A stretch of DNA of 64,000 nt, from positions 1 to 64,000 of the forward strand of contig JAZSFX010000047.1 in the NCBI GenBank assembly GCA_045532455.1, read 5' to 3'. The notes beneath the pieces were generated by a model. The model was not told the origin of the DNA. It saw nothing but the letters and a program-made list of their open reading frames with translations, and did no database searches. Of the stretch, positions 6,950 through 14,503 are shown one piece after another (positions within the stretch are counted from its first letter, which is position 1; every line of letters starts with the position of its first letter). The stretch is from Ornithomonoglobus_A sp045532455. GTDB taxonomy: Bacteria; Bacillota; Clostridia; UBA1381. Position numbers and translations under genes: made by a program.

Positions 6950-9739
6950 ATGGCTGATTTTTTTGCAAATATAGCCGCTAACGGTATCGGCGGCAGAATG
7001 GAATTTCTGGAGGAACAAACGCCTGCCAAGAAAGATATAAAAGCCATATCTTTAAAAGAAACGGGACACTCACCCATAAAAACAGTGGAGAAAATGTCTA
7101 CAAGAGAAGAGCTGAAAGAAGAACTTGCAAAAATGCGTGCAAAGTATGCTCCTTTCTTGGAAAATCATGCGCCGAAGATTGAAAATATAAATGTTCAGAT
7201 TCCCCTTACAGATTTTGAAGTTGACGGCGAAAAGGTTACATTACCTCACTACGGCGGACCGTCAGGCTATGCAAAAAAGGTATATACAACTGAATTTACA
7301 CTTGATTGCATCGATGAAAACAAAGCATATTACATTTGCTTTAAGGGCGTTGACTACAAGGCATTTGTGTACATAAATGACGTGTGCGTAGGCACACACG
7401 AGGGATTTTTCTCTCCGTTTGAGTTTGATATATGCGAAAATATTAAAGTGGGTGTAAATACACTTAAGGTAGAGGTATATAACGACTATATCTATTTGGG
7501 TAATGCTTTTGCAACACAGGAAAAGACAGAGGGTGATAAGCTCTATGCGGCAACAGGTCTCGGCTGGGACGACGCACAGACAGGCTGGCATCACTGTCCG
7601 CCAGGAATGGGAATTTACGATAAGGTATATATTGATATAAGAAACAGAGTAAGCATTTCTGATATATTTGTAAGACAAAACGAAATCTGGGTTGAGGTTA
7701 TAAACGCAGATTACTGCTTTAAGGATATTGAGTTTAATATATCAGTTTACGGACAGAACTTTAAAGAAACAGTCATAAAGAATTACAAATATGTTCCCGA
7801 AACAGTAAAAACAGTAGGTATGGGCGATACATTTACCGAGGCAATAATTGGAGACCAAAAGGGAAAAGGCTTGCCAATGCCGCTTAAAAAAGGTGAAAAT
7901 ATCTATAAAATCCCATTTGAGATAGAAAATCCAAAAATGTGGGAGTTAGACACACCGTATCTGTATCAGGTACAGGTAGAAGTAATTTTTAAAGGCGAGG
8001 TATCGGACAGACAAGTAAAGCAGTTCGGTGCACGTTCATTTACTCAGGATAATGAGTCCACACCAAAGGGAATGTTCTACCTTAACGGAAGAAAAATACG
8101 TCTAAGAGGCGCTAACACAATGGGCTTTGAGCAACAGGACGTTATGAATGGCGATATAGACCAGCTTATAGACGATATTCTGTTGGCAAAGATATGCAAT
8201 ATGAACTTCTTGCGTCTCACACAAAGACCTGTACAAGACGAGGTTTATGAGTATTGCGACAAGTTGGGTCTTATGACACAAACTGACCTTCCGTTGTTCG
8301 GTTGTATGAGAAGAACAAAGTTTGCAGAGGGTATAAGACAGTCGGAGGAAATGGAAAGAATAGTACGTTCACATCCATGTAATGTTATTATTTCGTACAT
8401 AAACGAGCCATTCCCGAATGCAAACAATGAGCCTCACAGACATTTTAACAGAAAAGAGCTTGAAATATTCTTCGAGAGCTGTGATAGTGCAGTATTACTA
8501 CAAAACCCCGACAGAGTAATAAAGCACGTTGACGGAGACTACGACCCGCCAAGCAAGTTTATGCCCGATAACCACTGTTATCCGATGTGGTATAACGCAC
8601 ACGGTATTGATATAGGTAAGCTTCATAAGGGATATTGGCTGCCTGTTAAGCCGGGCTGGTATTACGGTTGCGGAGAATACGGTACAGAGGGACTTGACTT
8701 TGCAGAGGTTATGAGGGAATGTTATCCAAAGGAATGGTTAACAGAGCCATTTGACCCAATAAATATTGTAAATGCACAAACTGCCGACTTCCACTATTTC
8801 TTCTATGATGACGGTGATTCGATGGAGGATTGGGTAGATAAGAGCCAGAAGTTCCAGGCAGTTGGTGTGGGAATGATGACAGAGGCATTCAGACGTGATG
8901 ACAAAATGGTATCCAATGCGGTGCATTTGTTCATAGACGCTTGGCCAAGTGGTTGGATGAAGACAATTATGGACTGCAGAAGAAATCCAAAGCCTGCATA
9001 TTTTGCATACAGAAACGCACTTGAGCCTGTTATGCTTTCATTAAGAACTGACAGATTTACATACTTTGCGGGCGAAAAGATTTCGATTGAGTGCTATGTT
9101 TGTAACGACACCAACAAGAGTGGCAAATACAAGGTGGTTTACGAGCTTGGTTCTCTTTCGGGCGAAGATAGCGTAGATATGAAAGAATGCGGTGTAACGT
9201 ACGCGTCAAATGCGGAGTTTGTTATTGACAGTGTCAACGACAGAGAGGTATTTACACTAAAAGCAATTCTTCTTGATGAAAACGATAATATTGTTACACA
9301 TACTGCTCAGACAATCGAAGTATTTGAAAAGGTTGAAGTTAATAAAAACGCGGATGTTGAATTTATTACCAATCTTCAACCTGGTGAATACGAGATTGCG
9401 GGAGAAAAGGTTAAGGTTAAGCCTTGCGGAATGCTGCCTGTACACTTTGTAAGCAGAAAGACAGGACATGATGCTGTGGCAGAGTTTAAAGAAAAGGACT
9501 TTTCATATTGGTACAACAAAGAGAGTGATATGATTACTCCGATTTTGTATAATACTTTTGAAGTAGAGGGCTTTACACCTGTATTAACAAGCGGTAACAA
9601 GGATGATAACGGAAATTGGCATACAGTTTTTGCATGTGCCGAAAAGGTTTATGAGGGTAAGAGATATGTAATCTGTAATGTGGATTTGAGAGAAGAAAAT
9701 CCGATTGCACAGAGATTTATGCGAAATATCTTAAAATAA
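6950..9739 (+). CDS. Glycoside hydrolase family 2 protein
   Basis: A 929-residue intracellular glycosidase with no signal peptide. The N-terminal half has a jelly-roll sugar-binding domain (YICFKGVDYKAFVYINDVCVG, about 125-150) and an immunoglobulin-like domain. The TIM barrel then has the GH2 acid/base motif VIISYINEP near residue 485, with the catalytic Glu in NEP. The likely nucleophile is the Glu in CGEYGTEG near 575-580. GH2 members are beta-galactosidases, beta-glucuronidases, beta-mannosidases and related enzymes; the substrate cannot be assigned here. An AGGAGG sits 8-9 nt before the ATG. It is monocistronic, with its own promoter and terminator and no adjacent sugar transporter or regulator. 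Confidence 0.88.
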   Translation: MADFFANIAANGIGGRMEFLEEQTPAKKDIKAISLKETGHSPIKTVEKMSTREELKEELAKMRAKYAPFLENHAPKIENINVQIPLTDFEVDGEKVTLPHYGGPSGYAKKVYTTEFTLDCIDENKAYYICFKGVDYKAFVYINDVCVGTHEGFFSPFEFDICENIKVGVNTLKVEVYNDYIYLGNAFATQEKTEGDKLYAATGLGWDDAQTGWHHCPPGMGIYDKVYIDIRNRVSISDIFVRQNEIWVEVINADYCFKDIEFNISVYGQNFKETVIKNYKYVPETVKTVGMGDTFTEAIIGDQKGKGLPMPLKKGENIYKIPFEIENPKMWELDTPYLYQVQVEVIFKGEVSDRQVKQFGARSFTQDNESTPKGMFYLNGRKIRLRGANTMGFEQQDVMNGDIDQLIDDILLAKICNMNFLRLTQRPVQDEVYEYCDKLGLMTQTDLPLFGCMRRTKFAEGIRQSEEMERIVRSHPCNVIISYINEPFPNANNEPHRHFNRKELEIFFESCDSAVLLQNPDRVIKHVDGDYDPPSKFMPDNHCYPMWYNAHGIDIGKLHKGYWLPVKPGWYYGCGEYGTEGLDFAEVMRECYPKEWLTEPFDPINIVNAQTADFHYFFYDDGDSMEDWVDKSQKFQAVGVGMMTEAFRRDDKMVSNAVHLFIDAWPSGWMKTIMDCRRNPKPAYFAYRNALEPVMLSLRTDRFTYFAGEKISIECYVCNDTNKSGKYKVVYELGSLSGEDSVDMKECGVTYASNAEFVIDSVNDREVFTLKAILLDENDNIVTHTAQTIEVFEKVEVNKNADVEFITNLQPGEYEIAGEKVKVKPCGMLPVHFVSRKTGHDAVAEFKEKDFSYWYNKESDMITPILYNTFEVEGFTPVLTSGNKDDNGNWHTVFACAEKVYEGKRYVICNVDLREENPIAQRFMRNILK

Positions 9740-9743
9740 GTAA

Positions 9744-9784
9744 AAACAAGAAAATCTGCAACTTGCAGATTTTCTTGTTTTTTT
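9744..9784 (+). terminator. Terminator of the GH2 gene
   Basis: A 17-bp near-perfect stem (AAACAAGAAAATCTGCA and complement) closed by a very short loop is followed by a T tract. It begins 5 bp after the stop codon. Confidence 0.88.
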
Positions 9785-9918
9785 ATGCATTTCATCTAAA
9801 ATCTTTCAGCCCATAGGAAAATTCTTGTTCTTTGTGAAATAAAAGACAAATTTATGCAATATATATGTGTTATTTTTGTGCAAATGCGAAAAATTAAATA
9901 CAAATTTTGCAAATACTC

Positions 9919-9947
9919 TTGTATAATTGAAGATTTTGAGGTAAAAT
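9919..9947 (+). promoter_or_regulatory. Promoter of gap
   Basis: TTGTAT, a 17-bp spacer and TAAAAT lie about 73 bp upstream of the gap ATG. The resulting leader is ~65 nt with no obvious terminator hairpin. Confidence 0.55.
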
Positions 9948-10019
9948 ATAGAAGATGGGGTAAAAAGAAAATGCCCCTTATAAAAATATAATAATTATTT
10001 GATTAGGAGGATAAATCAA

Positions 10020-11033
10020 ATGGCAGTTAAAGTTGCAATTAACGGTTTCGGTCGTATAGGCCGTCTTGCATTCAGACAAATGTTTGGTGCTGAAGGTTAT
10101 GAGGTAGTTGCTATAAACGACCTTACAAGCCCAAAGATGCTTGCTCATCTTTTAAAGTATGACTCATCACAAGGTAAGTATGAGTATGCTGATTCTGTAA
10201 CAGCTGGTGATGATTCAATCACAGTTAACGGAAAAACAATCACAATCTATGCTAAGGCTAATGCAGCAGAGCTTCCTTGGGGAGAGCTTGATGTTGACGT
10301 TGTATTAGAATGTACGGGTTTCTACACATCAAAGGATAAGGCACAAGCGCACACCGATGGCGGTGCTAAGAAAGTTGTTATTTCTGCTCCTGCAGGTAAC
10401 GACCTACCAACAGTTGTTTACAACGTAAACCACAACATTCTTACAGCTGACGATAAAATCATCAGTGCAGCTTCATGTACAACAAACTGTCTTGCTCCAA
10501 TGGCTAAGGCTCTTAACGACTATATGCCGGTTAAATCAGGTATCATGTCAACAATTCACGCTTACACAGGCGACCAGATGATTCTTGACGGTCCTCAAAG
10601 AAAGGGCGACCTAAGAAGATCAAGAGCAGGTGCTTGCAATATAGTTCCTAACTCAACAGGTGCTGCAAAGGCAATCGGTCTTGTTATTCCTGAGCTTAAC
10701 GGTAAGCTTATCGGTTCAGCTCAAAGAGTTCCTACACCAACAGGTTCAACAACAATTCTTGTTGCAGTTGTTGAAGGTAAGGCAACAGTTGACGGTATCA
10801 ACGCAGCTATGAAGGCAGCAGCTAACGAATCATTCGCTTACAACACAGACGAAATCGTTTCATCAGATATCGTAGGTTCAAGATTTGGTTCAATCTTCGA
10901 CGCTACACAAACAATGGTTATCGACAATGGCGATGGCACATCACAAGTACAAGTTGTTTCTTGGTATGATAACGAAAACTCATACACATCACAAATGGTT
11001 AGAACAATCAAGTACTTTGCTGAACTTGGCTAA
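10020..11033 (+). CDS. gap: Type I glyceraldehyde-3-phosphate dehydrogenase
   Basis: A 337-residue cytoplasmic glycolytic enzyme: glyceraldehyde 3-phosphate + NAD + Pi to 1,3-bisphosphoglycerate. The N-terminal Rossmann motif INGFGRIGRLAFR is present. The catalytic Cys is residue 153 in SAASCTTNCLAP, followed by the HAYTGDQ motif with the catalytic His. The ATG at 10020 is chosen because AGGAGG lies 9 nt upstream and the protein then starts MAVKVAINGFG; a further upstream in-frame start has no ribosome binding site. Codon use is more biased (GCT, GGT, ACA) than in its neighbours, as expected for a highly expressed gene. Monocistronic. Confidence 0.97.
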   Translation: MAVKVAINGFGRIGRLAFRQMFGAEGYEVVAINDLTSPKMLAHLLKYDSSQGKYEYADSVTAGDDSITVNGKTITIYAKANAAELPWGELDVDVVLECTGFYTSKDKAQAHTDGGAKKVVISAPAGNDLPTVVYNVNHNILTADDKIISAASCTTNCLAPMAKALNDYMPVKSGIMSTIHAYTGDQMILDGPQRKGDLRRSRAGACNIVPNSTGAAKAIGLVIPELNGKLIGSAQRVPTPTGSTTILVAVVEGKATVDGINAAMKAAANESFAYNTDEIVSSDIVGSRFGSIFDATQTMVIDNGDGTSQVQVVSWYDNENSYTSQMVRTIKYFAELG

Positions 11034-11045
11034 TTTATGTAAATC

Positions 11046-11080
11046 AAAAACGTGATACTTTTTAAAAGTATCACGTTTTT
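11046..11080. terminator. Bidirectional terminator between gap and the GGDEF gene
   Basis: A 17-bp perfect inverted repeat (AAAAACGTGATACTTTT and its complement) lies between convergent genes. The A/T ends suit termination in both directions. Confidence 0.85.
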
Positions 11081-11091
11081 TATTACTTGCA

Positions 11092-11670
11092 TTATAAATG
11101 TATACTTTTTTTAGACATCTTATCGGCGTAAAGCATCTCATCTGCATATTTAAATGCCTCATCAATATCGTCTTTAATAATTGAATACCCTTTTGATAAA
11201 CGTATATCACTTTCATTTTCAAGCTGTTTTTTTAAAATGAGTAATTTTTTAATAATCTCATTTTCAGAAACATTTTCGGATATGACTGAAAATTCATCTC
11301 CTCCTATACGAAAAGTTTTATATTTAGGCTCAGGAAAAACCTCCAGAAGAGTTTTTGCTACTTTTTGGAGAACTTTATCTCCCATCAAATGACCTTTTGT
11401 ATCATTAAACATTTTAAAATCATCAACATCAAAAAGAATCATTCCGTAAGACTTTTGTGAAATACTCTCTTTCATTCTTGTGATTTGATTATTGTAAGCG
11501 TTCCTGTTATATATTCCTGTTAAATCATCTGTAGTTGCAAGTCGGTGCCACATATTGGCATCATCAACATATTTTAGCTTTTTGTGAAGCCGATGAATTT
11601 TGAACAAAAGACAAATGGTAGTAATTACGAATAATATTGTTATGATTGCTGTTAATACTATAAATGACAT
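11092..11670 (-). CDS. Membrane-anchored GGDEF protein (probable diguanylate cyclase)
   Basis: A 192-residue protein with one N-terminal transmembrane helix (about 2-24), a short charged linker (RLHKKLKYV) and a GGDEF domain (about 46-190). It keeps DDLTGIYNRNAY, FDVDDFKMFND (metal-binding Asp) and an intact GGDEF active-site loop at 123-127, so it should make cyclic di-GMP from two GTP. The RxxD inhibitory I-site that normally lies five residues before GGDEF is absent (EPKY instead), so product inhibition at that site is not expected. There is no sensor domain, so the input is unknown. The ATG is preferred over an overlapping GTG because GAGGG lies 7 nt upstream. Confidence 0.88.
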   Translation of the reverse strand: MSFIVLTAIITILFVITTICLLFKIHRLHKKLKYVDDANMWHRLATTDDLTGIYNRNAYNNQITRMKESISQKSYGMILFDVDDFKMFNDTKGHLMGDKVLQKVAKTLLEVFPEPKYKTFRIGGDEFSVISENVSENEIIKKLLILKKQLENESDIRLSKGYSIIKDDIDEAFKYADEMLYADKMSKKSIHL

Positions 11671-11780
11671 CACTGTTCCCTCGTTGCTGTTGTTATTTTG
11701 TTATACTTCTGTGTAAGCACTGTTAAAAAATTTTTAATTGCTGATTTTCTTTAGATGCTTCTGTATCCAATAATATAATT

Positions 11781-11821
11781 ATACTCAATATTTTGAGTAT
11801 TGTCAATATTTTGAGTATGAT
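11781..11821 (+). promoter_or_regulatory. Promoter with repeated operator for the small XRE gene
   Basis: A perfect inverted repeat (ATACTCAA, 4-nt spacer, TTGAGTAT) spans 11781-11800. The 15-mer CAATATTTTGAGTAT occurs twice, at 11786-11800 and 11804-11818. TTGAGT (11793-11798), a 17-bp spacer and TATGAT (11816-11821) form a promoter interlaced with these sites. This arrangement is typical of autorepression by the adjacent HTH protein, which is an inference. Confidence 0.7.
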
Positions 11822-11842
11822 AAAATTAAATAGGTGATAAAA

Positions 11843-12046
11843 ATGATTAGTTATAAACCTTTTTATGACACTCTTTTTAAAAAGGGTATTACGGAATATT
11901 ATTTAATATTTAAGCAGGGGTTTTCTGCAAATACTTTGCATCGTATTAAAAAGGGAGAGGCGATAAGCACAAAAACACTTGATGTACTTTGTTATGTTTT
12001 GGATTGTGAAGTGGGAGATATAATTAAATTTGAAAAGGAAGAATAA
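11843..12046 (+). CDS. Small XRE/Cro-type transcriptional regulator
   Basis: A 67-residue single-domain helix-turn-helix protein. The recognition region FSANTLHRIKKGEAISTKTLDVLCYVLDCEVGDII matches the short Cro/CI-like regulators (HTH_26 type) common in Clostridia. There is no effector or multimerisation domain. The ATG at 11843 has AGGTGA 7 nt upstream; an in-frame GTG at 11834 overlaps that site and is less likely. Directly upstream lies a promoter overlapped by repeated palindromic sites, so autoregulation is likely. Its other targets are unknown. Confidence 0.85.
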   Translation: MISYKPFYDTLFKKGITEYYLIFKQGFSANTLHRIKKGEAISTKTLDVLCYVLDCEVGDIIKFEKEE

Positions 12047-12072
12047 AAGGGCTTTTAACAAAAGCCCTTTTT
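12047..12072 (+). terminator. Terminator of the small XRE gene
   Basis: The stem AAGGGCTTTT with complement AAAAGCCCTT and a short AACA loop is followed by TTTT. It begins at the stop codon. From here to 12234 the DNA is AT-rich and no gene was found. Confidence 0.8.
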
Positions 12073-12234
12073 CAAATGGTTCTTATTTGTAGTATTTTTC
12101 ATCAATTTTAATTCTTTCTTTCTATTACTATTTCATAAATAGCATTCCTTATAATCTATTTAAAAATTTTCTCCTCAAAGTAAAAATATAACATAATCTC
12201 ATATTTTCTTAATATCTATATATTGGTGATGTTT

Positions 12235-12744
12235 ATGAAAGGTATTAAGAAGTATTTAATTGCAGGCGCAATATTTGTGTCGGTTGTGGGCACGTTGTTT
12301 CACTTTGTGTATGAGTGGTCGGGGAATAATATAATTATTGGTCTTTTTGCGCCTGTTAATGAGTCGGTGTGGGAGCATACAAAGCTGATTTTCTTTCCTA
12401 TGCTGATATATTCTCTGTATCTTGAAAGGAAAATTAAAGGAGAATATCCATGCATAAGCTCTGCTATGACTTTTGGGACGTTTGCAGGCATTGTATCAAT
12501 AATATCCCTCTTTTACACGTATTCGGGCATAATAGGCTTTAATGCGGCATTTGTGGATATATCAATATTCTATATAAGCACCATAATAGCATTTTATGTT
12601 GTTTACAGGCTGGCTTTGTCGTGTAAAACAGACAAATATAAAGTTGTTGCACAAGCTCTTGTGGTTGTGTTTGTTTTACTGTATGTGATATTTACACTCA
12701 ATCCGCCCGATATTCCTCTTTTTGCAAATCCTTTGGAGATGTAA
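12235..12744 (+). CDS. DUF6512-like multipass membrane protein
   Basis: A 169-residue protein with about five predicted transmembrane helices. The conserved segment HFVYEWSGNNIIIGLFAPVNESVWEHTKL near the N-terminus, with invariant-looking His, Glu, Asn and Trp residues, matches my memory of the uncharacterised DUF6512 family. Function unknown. The start at 12235 is chosen because GGTGAT lies about 5 nt upstream; in-frame alternatives are 12223 (TTG) and 12229 (ATG). It is monocistronic and convergent with the stalk-domain gene. Confidence 0.75.
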   Translation: MKGIKKYLIAGAIFVSVVGTLFHFVYEWSGNNIIIGLFAPVNESVWEHTKLIFFPMLIYSLYLERKIKGEYPCISSAMTFGTFAGIVSIISLFYTYSGIIGFNAAFVDISIFYISTIIAFYVVYRLALSCKTDKYKVVAQALVVVFVLLYVIFTLNPPDIPLFANPLEM

Positions 12745-12748
12745 TATA

Positions 12749-12777
12749 AAAGCATCGGATTAACCGATGCTTTTTTT
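12749..12777. terminator. Terminator between convergent genes
   Basis: The stem AAAAGCATCGG with complement CCGATGCTTTT and a 5-nt loop is followed by a run of T on the plus strand and A on the other side. It serves the membrane-protein gene and probably the convergent stalk-domain gene. Confidence 0.82.
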
Positions 12778-12780
12778 TGA

Positions 12781-13692
12781 TTATAATCCAAATTGTACTA
12801 AAAATGTGTCAAGTTCCTTATCGGTTGCATAGATATAATTATCAGGCATTCCGGAAGGGGTGTTCCAGCATACATCTACTTCCTTTTCGCCGTCAAAAAT
12901 ATTGTTGCGCAAGGTCATATAAGTGTCTTTTGATACAGTTGCTTCATCAATCATAAAGGTATCAAATCCGTTATCAAGATATCCGGTTTCTTTGTTGAAG
13001 ACACTACCCTCTGCATATAATACCTGAATATTCGGTTTTCCGTTCTTTAATGTGAAAATGTGCAGTTTTTCCGAACGCCACTCCTCGGGGGACTGATATG
13101 TAATTATGCAGGGCTCAGGCAGTGAGGTGTTTATACTGATTGTGTAGGATACATCTGTCTGCATATACCTTGAACCTGCTTTTTCCTCGAATATTTTTGA
13201 CGATTGTTCTCCGTCAAATCTGTATACTTCAACTGTCCAGTCCCGTACAAGCACAAGCTCGGGAACGGAGTCCTTTTCGAAATCTATGAGAGTGCCATAT
13301 TTCAAGCCACGAATGCCCATACCTTCTTTGTTGACATATTTTCCATATTCATTAATAACATCTTTTATGTTTTTTTCAAAGGCATCCATATAAGCCAGCT
13401 CAGGTTTTTGACCTATATAAACGGTGTGTGTGTTTCCATCCCAGAAGACCTCCTTACCAAAAGCATTGCCGATAGCTCTTACGGGCAGGTAAGTGGTCCC
13501 GTCGATAATAAAAGGCTCAACGTAATTGCCGTTTGCATCTGTAGGAGTTATCTTGTTGCCGTCGATATATATTTTAATATCGCTGTAATTAAGTGTTTTT
13601 TGCATAGTTCCGTTAAGAGCAAAGGTTGTAGAAGTACAAATTATTGTGCCAATAACAATTCCGATTAAAATTCCTTTTAATTTACTACTCAT
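12781..13692 (-). CDS. Secreted/anchored protein with copper-amine-oxidase-N-like (stalk) domain
   Basis: A 303-residue protein. Residues ~7-26 are a hydrophobic segment (GILIGIVIGTIICTSTTFA) that can be a signal peptide or membrane anchor. A stalk domain follows (about 36-92: IKIYIDGNKITPT, TYLPVRAIGNAFGKEVFWDGNTHTVYIG). The ~210-residue C-terminal region contains FEKDSVPELVLVRDWTVEVYRFDG and resembles the EF-hand/VCBS-like surface modules that follow such stalks. No catalytic motif is recognised. AAGGAG is well placed before the ATG and a consensus promoter lies upstream. Confidence 0.82.
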   Translation of the reverse strand: MSSKLKGILIGIVIGTIICTSTTFALNGTMQKTLNYSDIKIYIDGNKITPTDANGNYVEPFIIDGTTYLPVRAIGNAFGKEVFWDGNTHTVYIGQKPELAYMDAFEKNIKDVINEYGKYVNKEGMGIRGLKYGTLIDFEKDSVPELVLVRDWTVEVYRFDGEQSSKIFEEKAGSRYMQTDVSYTISINTSLPEPCIITYQSPEEWRSEKLHIFTLKNGKPNIQVLYAEGSVFNKETGYLDNGFDTFMIDEATVSKDTYMTLRNNIFDGEKEVDVCWNTPSGMPDNYIYATDKELDTFLVQFGL

Positions 13693-13714
13693 ATAATCAT
13701 CTCCTTATATTTGG

Positions 13715-13743
13715 AGTATAACATAAAAGGAAATTTATGTCAA
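13715..13743 (-). promoter_or_regulatory. Promoter of the 12781-13692 stalk-domain gene
   Basis: TTGACA, a 17-bp spacer and TATACT on the minus strand, about 23 bp before the ATG. Confidence 0.8.
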
Positions 13744-13776
13744 GTAAAAATCAAATGGTTTAGATGCCGAAGTTTA

Positions 13777-13947
13777 GGCGATATACTCGCATTGCTCGTG
13801 CGATATATTTGCTAACGTAAATTCGATATAATCTCACTTCGTTCGATTGCGATATGATATAAATTCCTTTTCGCGTACCAGAGGGACATATCACATCGAA
13901 GATATATCGCGTACGAAGTACATATCGCAAATTCCGTCAGGAATGTA
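13777..13947. repeat. Compound palindromic repeat (clostridial CGATAT-rich element)
   Basis: About 170 bp of non-coding DNA built from recurring CGATAT/ATATCG words. It contains several small hairpins, for example GTAC-GAA-GTAC, ATTCC-GTCA-GGAAT and a CGCATTGCTCGTGCG segment. Similar CGATAT-rich elements lie near tRNA and rRNA genes in many Clostridia (established only from my general knowledge). It sits directly behind the tRNA array terminator. It has no open frame and no transposase. Confidence 0.6.
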
Positions 13948-13955
13948 TAACCCTG

Positions 13956-13990
13956 AAAAAAGCGTACTGAAATTTTCAGTACGCTTTTTT
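13956..13990 (-). terminator. Terminator of the tRNA array
   Basis: A ~15-bp perfect stem (AAAAAAGCGTACTGAAA and complement) ends in a T run on the minus strand, 7 bp past tRNA-Tyr. Confidence 0.88.
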
Positions 13991-13996
13991 CAAAGC

Positions 13997-14078
13997 TGGG
14001 AGAGAGTGGATTCGAACCACTGAAAGCGTAGCTAACAGATTTACAGTCTGCCCCCTTTGGCCACTCGGGAACTCTCCC
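13997..14078 (-). tRNA. tRNA-Tyr (GTA)
   Basis: A class II tRNA with acceptor GGGAGAG/CTCTCCC plus A discriminator, and anticodon stem CAGA/TCTG around CTGTAAA, giving anticodon GTA. It has a long variable arm and T arm TGGTTCGAATCCA. Last gene of the four-tRNA array. Confidence 0.95.
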
Positions 14079-14111
14079 ATATGAAGAGGAGTTATTACTC
14101 CTCATTATAAG

Positions 14112-14184
14112 AGCTGGTGATGGGACTCGAACCCGCGACCTGCTGATTACAAATCAGCTGCTCTACCAATTGAGCTACACCAGC
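14112..14184 (-). tRNA. tRNA-Thr (TGT)
   Basis: A 73-nt class I tRNA. Acceptor GCTGGTG/CACCAGC, anticodon stem GCTGA/TCAGC around TTTGTAA (anticodon TGT), T arm CGGGTTCGAGTCCC. Third gene in the array. Confidence 0.95.
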
Positions 14185-14201
14185 GTAAAAAACTTTTATG
14201 A

Positions 14202-14274
14202 TGGGAGTTACAGGGCTCGAACCTGTGACATCCTGCTTGTAAGGCAGACGCTCTCCCAGCTGAGCTAAACTCCC
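14202..14274 (-). tRNA. tRNA-Val (TAC)
   Basis: A 73-nt class I tRNA. Acceptor GGGAGTT/AACTCCC with A discriminator, anticodon stem TCTGC/GCAGG around CTTACAA (anticodon TAC), T loop GGTTCGAGCC. Second gene in the array. Confidence 0.95.
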
Positions 14275-14285
14275 ATATTTATAAG

Positions 14286-14359
14286 TCGGGATGACAGGAT
14301 TCGAACCTGCGGCCCTCTGGTCCCAAACCAGATGCGCTACCAAACTGCGCTACATCCCG
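14286..14359 (-). tRNA. tRNA-Pro (TGG)
   Basis: A 74-nt class I tRNA. Acceptor CGGGATG/CATCCCG with A discriminator, anticodon stem TCTGG/CCAGA around TTTGGGA (anticodon TGG), T loop GGTTCGAATCC. First gene in the array, nearest the promoter. Confidence 0.95.
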
Positions 14360-14397
14360 CCGTTTCGCATTTATCATCTCAACTTGACGACCTACAT

Positions 14398-14426
14398 ATG
14401 ATACCATAGTTTGAGCTTTTTTGCAA
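14398..14426 (-). promoter_or_regulatory. Promoter of the tRNA array
   Basis: TTGCAA, a 17-bp spacer and TATCAT on the minus strand, about 38 bp before tRNA-Pro. It should drive the Pro-Val-Thr-Tyr transcript. Confidence 0.75.
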
Positions 14427-14503
14427 CCGAATATACACACTAAAAAATGTGATTACAAAAGATTATAACCACATTTACCCTTAATATCTTTAAAATACTA
14501 CGT

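Noticed and set aside
13777..13947. An insertion sequence remnant
   Set aside because: There is no transposase frame and no clear terminal inverted repeats with target duplications; it is better called a compound palindromic repeat.
14095..14343. An open frame across tRNA genes that would encode a protein with repeats such as VAQLVEQ and AGSSP
   Set aside because: It is the translation of tRNA T-arm and D-arm sequence; the tRNA genes explain it and no ribosome binding site precedes it. The same applies to 13812-14105.
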